DNA of 64,000 nucleotides, taken from the NCBI RefSeq assembly GCF_000264995.1, contig NW_006767440.1, forward strand, positions 1,081,993-1,145,992. The letters are read 5' to 3'. The stretch's first letter is position 1. Each line of letters begins with the position of its first letter. The notes below the pieces were generated by a model. The model saw only the letters and a list, made by a program, of their open reading frames with translations, did not search any database and had not been told where the DNA came from. The DNA is from Punctularia strigosozonata HHB-11173 SS5 (taxonomy: Eukaryota; Basidiomycota; Agaricomycetes; Corticiales; Punctulariaceae). Made by a program: the position numbers and the translations under genes. Of this stretch, positions 51,300 to 60,300 are shown piece after piece.

Positions 51300-52560
51300 C
51301 CGATCACTGACAGGAGACATGCCAAGCAGAATGAGAGATGCTACGGGGACTGATATCCGATCAGCGTCGTAGTATCCTCAACGAAACGAAAACGCACGTA
51401 ATGCGAGTAAAACTTGTCCATACGTAGCTGTCCCTTTGTCCTGAACCGCGAAATTGACCGTCACCCTACAGTGGAGGGTCAGTCCTGTATCGCAAGTTGT
51501 CACTCTGAGCTTGAATTGTACCCGATAGCAGCTAGGGCGATCAACGACAGCAGTAGCACCCGCGCAAGCAGGGTAAAGGCCGGCCGGGTTGATCGAAGGC
51601 AGCCGTATGCTCTCCAAACCAGATAATGCTCCCTGAAACAAAGGGCTTGCAGGCAGAGGACACAGATCATGGCTATTGCTACGAATATGCTGGATATCCT
51701 TCCTCTGTAGAGATCATTAGCGACACGAGACATAAGCCAACGTATATCACGAACGGGACTCCTGTTGTATCCACGCAATAGACACCTGTCCCGAGTACTT
51801 TGATTGAATCGAGATGGACAAGACCATACTATTCAGCACACGCAATTGATCACGCCATTGATTAGGCTTCCGAAATAGAAAGAATCGCCGAACCTGGAAG
51901 TCCGCCACAAGGACAATCACGTAGAAGACGTAGGGAAAAACTAATAGCTGGATCGTATCGGGAACAGTTCAATCTATCGTGATAGACTGACTGATGACCT
52001 ACTGCAAGCGTCTGCCCTGATGAAAGTTGATCCGCGAGTTTTTCAGCCCCCCGGACAAAGGAAGTAGTAATGAGCCACAGCTGTATCATGAAAGCGAGCC
52101 CAGCATATGCAGTCCTATCAAGAAACTCCGTGAGCATGACCATAGCATCATCCAAGTCATCGCGGACAGTACTGGAGCAGCGTAGATCAGGCTGCTCTGC
52201 GTGAGGCAGATGTTGAGAGGCGGTTGACGGCCCGAATCTTGACCGACCAGTGCCCTGATGGCGACATAAGCAAGGTCCCTGCGTGGACAACATACAAAAT
52301 CTTACAAGAGGCTGTATGAGATGGCTGAGATGACCCAGCTGATTGAAGTATGAGCCAGATTTGACTACAATAGATCATCCGATAGTTCACCTCAAACATA
52401 AGCCGTACCAAGTAGCCATGCGATGGACCCGCTTTGATGTCAGGGCGATACCCAGGACGACCAAGAGACCACAAGCAGCTGTCAACTGGCATATGAACCA
52501 GAAAGCCCGAAAGGAAGGCGAGGGCGTCTCGTCAACGACATAGCCTAAGGACGTTCATGT
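51300..52560 (-). CDS. probable multi-pass membrane protein, family unassigned
   Basis: Several minus-strand segments are strongly hydrophobic and separated by plausible short introns: FRAFWFICQLTAACGLLVVL (about 52450-52530), a frame with AYAGLAFMIQLWLITTSF (about 52050-52130), ISSIFVAIAMICVLCLQALC with a following charged loop and LLARVLLLSLIALAAIG (about 51530-51710). This alternation looks like the seven-helix proteins common in agaricomycetes, but I could not join the exons in one frame or find a defining motif. Ends are approximate, and a decayed gene is possible. Confidence 0.35.
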
Positions 52561-53106
52561 TTAGTGTCTCGTGAGTGTCGGTTTGCGCGAAGCCACGTAC
52601 GAGCATACATGGTTTACAAAAACGAGGTCGACAGCCCTCGATCACTCCGCTCCACCGGTGAGCGTTACGACAGAAAGGCGTAATCCCACTGGCATGGCCC
52701 TTTTCTATAACTGCGCGTCAATGCATAGACCCACGCAACCGCCATAGGCGGTGAACGGGCGGTGATATGAGAAGTTAGACCTGTGACAGCATCCGGTACG
52801 CAGCTTCAGCCTCTGCGAGTCCATGGTTATCTCAGCTGGTTGCAATTGACTGACTCCAAGATCCTGATGTAAGGGTCACTGTGAATGAGGAATCCTGGCC
52901 TGCCTCACAGATCTATGCGCATACACATGGTTATCACTCGAGCAAGATAAGCAAGCTCAGTCAAGATGATCATGGTGGTCCACGATTCACGAAGAGCCTG
53001 AGCGCTTGCTCCGGTGCTCTCCGACTTGAGAAAGTTCTGAATCTGAATCTGAGCGCCGCGGGCACAAGGTCTATCTGACGGTAGTTAAAACGTTAACCTC
53101 TACACG
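52561..53106. other. spacer, no gene seen
   Basis: About 550 bases upstream of the kinase-fold gene. Only short ORFs. Confidence 0.45.
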
Positions 53107-54113
53107 ATGAGCAACGTCCTTCACGTCTCCATTCCTCACATTGGCGAGTATCGACTTACTCCCGACCCCCGGAATCTGCATCCAACACATCCGGCGACTT
53201 ACGGTTCGCTCGCCTGTCTCGACATAATCAAGAGTTACGAAGATGACATGGTCTGTCGCGCCACATGGACCGGGCAGACACCGTCCGCCGAATACGACAA
53301 ATTGCTGCCCACTTCCGTTGTCTTCAAACTTCACTTCTGCAGGAGCAAGCCATGGGACTTGGAGCGCGAAACAAAGATGTACGCGCACGCTTCGGCAGTT
53401 CAAGGGTACATTATTCCGCGCTGCTTTGGACTTTTCGCTGGGTCCGCCATCAACGACGACGGGGACAAGGTGATGATGCTCCTGCTCCATGACTGTGGCG
53501 ATCCTATGAAGCATCCGGATGGTAGACTCTATCGCGCCAATGAATTCAGCTATGAACAATCGTGGGTTCGTCTGCGTTAATGTGCGACTCCTGTCTCAAT
53601 CGACTTTTAGGAAGAATATAGTCACGCGTTTGGGTCTGCTGCACCATCATGGTCACCTCGAGCATAACGATTTCCATCCAAGAAACATTGTCTGGTGGAA
53701 GAATACCGAGCCTATCATCGTGGATCTTGCCCACGCAATAGAACACGAATGTGCTCAGCAATACCCCATCGTTCCACTGATACTCTACCCTGACGTCGAT
53801 GAATTCGGTTGTGACGAACTGCACGATGTTTGCGTACAGTTCGGGATCTGGTTCAACGGTCTGTTCCGTCGTTCCGTCGTGCTGCCGCCCGTCTCATGTT
53901 TTTCCAGAACTCGTCAAATTCCGCAACGTCTGGATCCCGGCCGATTCCATCCATAGCGTGCAAGATGTTGTCACACCTGTTACATCTCGGGGCGCGCGTT
54001 TAAACGAGGATGACATAGAGGAGGCTAAACGAGTCTTCGCGCACGTCGACTGGCGTCGCCAGTGCTACCCAGAAAGTTTGAAGCGTGAGCCCAATAATAC
54101 GGGTAGTAGTTGA
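53107..54113 (+). CDS. protein-kinase-fold protein of fungal type (APH/lipid-kinase-like)
   Basis: Three exons (53107-53561, 53611-53858, 53908-54113) give 302 residues in frame. It has the layout of small fungal kinase-like proteins: SVVFKLHFCRSKPWDLERETKMYAHA (strand with Lys then a Glu-containing helix), RCFGLFAG, MMLLLHDCGDPM (hinge), RLGLLHHHGHLEHNDFHPRNIVW (catalytic loop with Asp and Asn) and IIVDLAHAIEHEC (metal-binding Asp in VDLA). There is no Gly-rich loop of the classical type and no APE motif, so small-molecule or atypical kinase activity is more likely than protein phosphorylation; that is inference. The C-terminal 60 residues are not recognised. Similar proteins form large families in agaricomycetes. 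Confidence 0.72.
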
Positions 54114-54479
54114 CCATAGTTCCTACAGCTATTTCATGCTCGACTTTGATGTGCTTGTTCGACTTTCTTGTCGTACAATGTTATTGATTGTCTGGAAACG
54201 CGTTTTGGCCACATTTGCGACATTTGGACCCATAGGCCCTAGACTGTCAGACGATCCATGACAAACATATCATACAGGCGCGGATCGCAAGCGGCCCACC
54301 CGCACGTTCGAATCCATTTTGGCGCACTGAGAAATCTCTCGAGCATGGTCGGAGTGTTGAAATCGTTTATCTTCAATCATGAGTTAGCACCGAGGAGGAC
54401 GACGAGGGCTGCAACATGAATCGGAGTCACCAATGCATGCAGTGATGGAATTGTACTTTTTTGGGTGAGCGTTGCCTGC
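54114..54479. other. spacer, no gene seen
   Basis: About 370 bases between the kinase-fold gene and the WD40 fragment. Confidence 0.45.
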
Positions 54480-54727
54480 GCCGATGATTGACAGAGATGA
54501 ATGTCCTGCCGCCCTGCACTTGTTCACTGTGATCGGATCCCCAGCGAGTGTTGCATGTATGCTCGCAAAAAACAACTTCGCATCTCTGACACGCGTTCTT
54601 CAGCTGTGATTAGTAGCTGTTCGCGCGGCGAATTCCTCAAGGTCTGGGACGTGCGTGCGCGGACCATCGTGCATGAGCTGTTTCATGCCAGCTCCGTCGC
54701 CAGCTCGGCCACGCCAACGCGAGAGTA
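54480..54727 (+). pseudogene. truncated duplicate of the WD40 gene 3' part
   Basis: A fragment matching 56325-56510 of the intact WD40 gene just downstream. It spans the end of one exon (ALVHCDRIPS versus ALLVHPDGIPS), the intervening intron, and the start of the next exon (AVISSCSRGEFLKVWDVRART versus AVISGCSRGEAIKVWDVRART). It stops soon after (stop codon at 54725-54727). The rest of the gene is missing on both sides, so it cannot make a propeller. It lies about 70 bases before the start of the intact gene. Confidence 0.8.
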
Positions 54728-54794
54728 GCGTGGGAAGTATCCCATTGCAAAAAGGGCAGCAGTCGCATCTTTCTCCTCTTTCACCTGCTTCACC

Positions 54795-56946
54795 ATGTCG
54801 TCCAGGGAAATGGAAGGAATTTCAATGTTACAACAGCGACTTGACGCTTATATCGGCGATGAGGCTGCTCAAGAAAGAGATGAGGCACGACAGACCGCGC
54901 CAGGCGAATCAAGACCGCTCTTCATGGGGATCTTGCAAGGCGCGTGCAAGCTCATCCGAGAGCTCGAGCGCAAGGGAGAGACTCCATCGGAGGAGCTGAT
55001 CCTCCAAGCCGATGAGCTCTTCAACACGGCCATGAATTGGGCCTATGGCGACGGCGATGCCTTCGATTTCGTGCCCAGTTTTGCGCACGATGAAGAGGCG
55101 CCTCTTGTGAAAGGCGGAGGCGGACTTGGTGGCATGTGTGCGCGCAGATTTTATCTTATGAGGTGCACTGTCTTACGCAATTTTCCAGCCCAACACACTA
55201 GAGGTGGACTCGAGATGTTCATGGCCAAGTTCCTAGGTGAGAAGGGTGATCGCCGACCTATCCTCAACTGACCTTCGCCATGAAGGCAGCATGGGGATGG
55301 CAGAACTACCTGGTCAAGCAGCAGCGATCTTTGGAAAATTGGCAGGCCCTTACAATCCTGAGTCAAAACCGCATCCCAGCACTACGCCGCTGGCCCGTTT
55401 CCGCGAGGATCTGCCCCCTCTGTCTGCAACTCCGGCGACCCCTTCGGCGCTTTCCGTGTACCAGGCGCGCTGCGAGATCGCCAGCGAGGATCTATTTAGT
55501 CCCGTTAGACTGGGTATAACCAAATCCGGCTCCTTCCTCGCGTACTTGGGCTCCGGCGGCTGGAAAAACCGCGACCCCGCCTTGGCCATCTTCAAGCGCG
55601 ACGACCCTCCTAGTCCCTACTCCTCGTTTCCCCGGAGCATTTGCCCTGACGTTGGCTTGTCGAGTGTCGCTTACCAGATAGCCATGCACGACGCGCGCAA
55701 ACTCGTCTTCGTCGGAGATGACTGCCGCATTAAGTCGTACAACATGGCGGAAGACGGACTCCCGACGCACACATTCGATTCTAATACCTTCAGCGGGGCG
55801 ATGTCCTGGCTTGCAGAGGATAGGCTCATCCGTGCAGGCAGAGGACAGGTGGCCATATGGGACGTCGCGAATCCCGAGCTCCCAACGCATGGCAAGGACG
55901 GGCGCAGGCGCATCGGGAAGAAGATCGACACGTCCGACTCCTGGCGGGAAAACGACGGCGACGAAATCGAACTTTCCCGAGGGGCCCCACCTCACGAGAC
56001 TGTGAAACTGGCAGACCCCACCCTGAATGATATTAAGGCTGTCGTATTTGAGCCGCATCCTGTGCGCTCGGGCACGGTGCTCGCCGGATTCGCGGCGCGC
56101 GAGGGGCGCACGGCCAGGTATAGCTGTGTGGCATTGGACGTCGAGCACGGTGGCCAGACGGCCTCGCGATACCTTGGTCATGGAGGAGACGTCACCGACT
56201 TTTCGACGAGCGCGGCGGATCCAAATGCGTTCATCACGTCGTGCAGCGATGGCTTCGTGCGCTTATTCGATGCGCGTCACCCGCTTCCTGTGTTGACGCT
56301 GGACAACGGTGAACTACACGAGATGTGCCCTGCAGCACTGCTTGTCCACCCTGATGGTATCCCCAGTAGGTGTCATTGAAAGGTAGTCGCATGTATGGGA
56401 TCCTGACCATCGAGTGTTCACCAGCTGTGATCAGTGGTTGTTCGCGCGGCGAGGCTATCAAGGTTTGGGATGTGCGTGCGCGGACACTCGTGTACGAGCT
56501 TTCAACGGGCAACAACGCCGTCGTCGACCTCGCCTGGGATGCACAATGCTCGACTCTGTACGCGGCGACCGAATGTGAGAACATGGATCGGCTGGGATAC
56601 ACCCATGACTACCGGCCCGCAAAGGCTCCGAAGCCACCGCGGGAGCCAAGGAGCCGGAGCCATGATGACGAAGACGAAGACGAAGATGAAGACGAGGACG
56701 AGGACTTTTCTGATGATTACGATGAACGTTACTGGCCTGCAAATGCGCAACATTCAGAGAGTTTCTTCGGCTACATGCTCGACTCCGGAACCCACCGTCT
56801 CTGTGAGGATCACCGACCTTGTCGTGTCTTTCTTCATCCGTACTGACATGAGCGCAGACCGCTACGCGTTCAAGGAGAATGCAGACCCTAAGGTTCTCCC
56901 AGAATATGGTGATGCACGGCCAGATCAAGATCAAGACATGTGGTGA
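54795..56946 (+). CDS. WD40-repeat protein
   Basis: Start MSSREMEGISMLQQRLDAYIGD, then a helical stretch KLIRELERKGETPSEEL. After an intron (about 55237-55302) the propeller region runs: FGKLAGPYNPESKP, FSPVRLGITKSGSFLAYLG, YQIAMHDARKLVFVGDDCRIKSYNM, LAEDRLIRAGRGQVAIWDV, IKAVVFEPHPVRSGTVLAGFAAREG, SRYLGHGGDVTDFSTSAADPN, FITSCSDGFVRLFDAR, and after a further intron VISGCSRGEAIKVWDVRARTLVYEL, VVDLAWDAQCSTLYAATE. The tail has a DEDEDEDED stretch (GAAGAC repeats at 56667-56706) and ends DQDQDMW. About 640 residues. One intron boundary near 55140-55190 is uncertain. Cellular role unknown; the gene has been partly duplicated upstream. Confidence 0.75.
56667..56706 (+). repeat. (GAYGAR)n coding microsatellite
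   Basis: Alternating GAC/GAT and GAA/GAG codons give a D/E tract in the WD40 protein tail. Confidence 0.85.
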
Positions 56947-57183
56947 TTCCTCGTCGGCATTTGGCAGCCTATGACACTCTATCATCGACCGCGTTCTTCC
57001 TGGCATGTACTCTACAGTAGAACTGATTTCGTCTTGAACTCTGTTCCTTGAAAGTTGAGCCTGATGGTTTCTTACTTTAGTAGGGTCCACATTGTCCCTA
57101 GATCCTTCCTGCCTTGATGGAGCCAGGGAGACCCTGGTCGTAGTCTACGCTCGTAAGCTCCACCCACGTGGTAGATGCGATTT

Positions 57184-57184
<1 letters not shown>

Positions 57185-57216
<32 letters not shown>
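57185..57216 (-). repeat. poly(A) tail of the LINE (poly-T on plus strand)
   Basis: Uninterrupted run of 32 T just beyond the 3' UTR of ORF2. Marks the element terminus. Confidence 0.9.
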
Positions 57217-57217
<1 letters not shown>

Positions 57218-57388
57218 GTGTAAGCTACTCTCGGACGAACGAGCAAAGCTCGCCTCCGAGAGATCCTTGCTTGAAGGGTGTGTATGAAGTGAGACATAAC
57301 CGGGTAGAGCATATTCATAGAAGACATAGACACCATGCGGAAATGCTATTACGCACTTGGAAGTGTGAGACTCCAACCGCCGGGGGGA

Positions 57389-60300
57389 TTATCCCCCTCG
57401 ATCGCGAATTGGTTGTATACTCACTAAAACCGCATCCTTTCTAATCCAGTTCTCGGGGAGGCTCTCTTCTTCGAGGAGTGTGCCCGACCACGTGGCCAGG
57501 ACTGTCTTCCTCGATACGGCTTTACTCTCGTACCTCCTTTTGTTGGCCATCGCTTGGTCGAGATGTAGCCTGTGGTTCACCTTTGCAACCCATCTATTGT
57601 GAATCTCATTCGCGGTGTGCCGTTTCTCAGGGTGCTCGCCGCGTTGGATTCTTCTTTCACACCGTATAACCCATATCAGATGGCTAGATGTCGCGATTAT
57701 GATCTTCAGGAATCTACTTGCACTCCCGTCTCGGTCCCCCTTGAGGGACGCCATTTCGCCCGCTAGTATTGTCCCGAAACTCGTACCTGGCCAGCGCCTG
57801 TTGGTCTTCTCTTTCCAGAGTTTCTCGGCTAGCTTCCATATGATCTTACACCCACTGCCTTCGCATTCGGTGAGTATATGTTCCATTGTTTCCATGCAGT
57901 CGCATACCCCGCATACAGCTCGGTTTTCGTAGTTTGTGATCTTCTCCCAGTATTCGCCGACCCGGTGAGCATCATGTATTGTTTTGAAGAGGAAGGCACG
58001 TTCGTTTCTTAACAGGACGGGGTCCCTCGTCGCTTTCCAGATGTGTCCATCTGTGGGGGGGGTGCCGTTCAGATCTTTCGCTGCCCATCTGATGATGTCA
58101 AGGTTTATCGCGGTGCGTCTCCTTTGGCTTGGTTTTCGTGTTTTTACTAGTCGTCGGTATAGTTCGCTCTGTGTCGCGGTGCTTAGCTTTGCGCCCCGGA
58201 GTTCGAAGCCATCGGGGATCTCGGGCCAGGGTCTGACTACTTCGTGTGAGATTGCATCTCTTGCCAGGTCGCGTGCTTTGCTTGTTCCCTCGTGTTTCGC
58301 TTTCAGGGGGCTTAGTAGGAACGCCGTCCAGCCCTCTCGAGCTCGGATGTTTGCGATCGCCGATTTCATCGCTCCCGCTTCCTCTCCTAACCAGTCTTGG
58401 TCTTCTCGGCATTTTCTGTTCTTCGTCAGCTCTCGGATAATGCTTTCATTCGGTACTCTGAAGATGATGGGCTTCGAGGCTGGGATCGTACTGGCGGCCT
58501 GGGCTATCGCCGTAAGGATCCCTAAGCAGTAGGTGTCCTCCTCCCGGCCTGGAACTCGGAACCCTTCATTGTATGGGCTGTCTTCCCCCGCCCATATGGC
58601 TCCCCCGAACTTTGTCTCTGTGTCCGGTTGGGAGAAGCGGGTCCCTGCCACGGCGATTACTATCGCCGACCTGTCGTTTGGGCTTGTCCTCGGTATCGGA
58701 CGTTCGCCTTTTTGTTTTGACTTTCCTGTGAATACGCGGAAGCAGTTTGCAGTTTCGTGTTCGACATATTCGTCCTGGAAAGGGATCATTTGTTCTCGTT
58801 CTGTGTCCTCCACGTCGTCCGTGTGTGTGTTGCTGTCAAAGGTTGTCTTTGCGTGTGTTCCACCTTGTATTTTCCACCTCGGGAGCAGTTCGTTTGTTAG
58901 CTTGGTGCAGGCTTGTCGGCATGTCTCGGGGTTTTTGCATCCTCTCGCCTTGGACCGCATGCATGCCCCGCACAGGCAATCTCTGGATTTGCGGTGCGTC
59001 GATGGCCAGAATTCCTCGAGGTCCATCGCGTTGCCCACGGTTTCGACGTCGTGGTTTTTCCGTAAGCATTTCGCTTTTGGGGTGTTTTGGAGTTTTCTCG
59101 CCGCTTCTGTTGCTCCGATGTGGAGCCACAGGGGGAGTTTGGCTTTCACATTGGTGCCGAGTTCAATTGCTTCGAGTCGTACTTCGTGTTTGATCGCTAT
59201 TGCGATCATAGCTTGGAGTTCGTCCGGGAGGTTGCCTCCCCTCATCTTTGGCTTCCATTCTTGTGTGAGACAGTTCAGTAGCATTCGTGGGCCGCTTTTT
59301 TGTAGCGTTTTGATCAAGTTGTTTCTTATCAGCTCGTCTGCCATGAACGTCCACTTCGGGCGCCGGGGGCTTAGGTCTAGATACGTTTTGAGCCAGGTGA
59401 GTTGGATCGCTTCGTTTCTCTCTTTTAGACAGAGTATCTTTTTGCCTCCTTCTAGGATGGGGCGCGCCATCGTGTCTCCGTTTACTGGGGGCGTCCTCTG
59501 CCCGTTCCACACGAAGCTCTGTATTTTTTTGGACAGGTGCGTTTCAACGTCCTTGGGCATGCCTTGGACCTTTGTAAGGTACTGTGTCATGCCGCCTACG
59601 ACCATTTGGACTATCAGACGTCTTCCTTCCAGCGTTGGGTGGCCCCGTTCCCAGCGTGTTAGGGCCGCGTCTATTTTCTCAATCACTGGCCCCCAGGGGG
59701 TCGCGTCGTCGATCTCATTGCCTATCCATGCGCCTAGGAAGCGTATCGCCGTTCCGTCTTTGGATATGCTGATCCCGGCGGAGATGCTCTCGTGCGTATC
59801 ATCAAGTTTTCGCGTCTCGATGAGTTGGTCTCTATACTCCTTCGGGCCCAGGGGGATGATTGCCGTCTTGGCAACATTGAATTTTGTGCCGGAGGCCACG
59901 CACCACGTATCCAGTATCTGGGTCAGGTCTTCGAATTTGTCTTCGTGGCTGAGAACTACTGAAGTGTCGTCCGCAAATAGGGATACGATTGTTCGTTCTG
60001 CCATTCCAGGTATTAGCATGCCTTTCAGTCCGGACCCTCGGATCATACATGCTAGGGGTTCGATGGCGAAATTAAAGAGTAGGCATGACAGGGGGTCGCC
60101 TTGGCGTACTCCCCTCGTTACTTCGAAACGGGAGCTGATTACTCCGTTTATGATTACCACTGTTTCCGCGCCTTGGTATAGGTGTTTCACGGTGTTGATG
60201 AACTCCTCTGGGAAGTTCATGTGTCTCAGCATGTCCCATAGGTATTCGTGTTCTATCTTGTCATATGCTTTTTCCTGATCCAGTGATACTAGAGCGCCTC

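Noticed and set aside
54270-54340. tRNA-like stretch with CGTTCGAATCC
   Set aside because: T-loop-like bases are present but no pairing T-arm or acceptor stem could be formed.
58533-60278. Long plus-strand open frame (581 residues)
   Set aside because: Lies antisense to the LINE reverse transcriptase; composition (Ser/Phe/Arg-rich) is that of a shadow frame and it has no domain.
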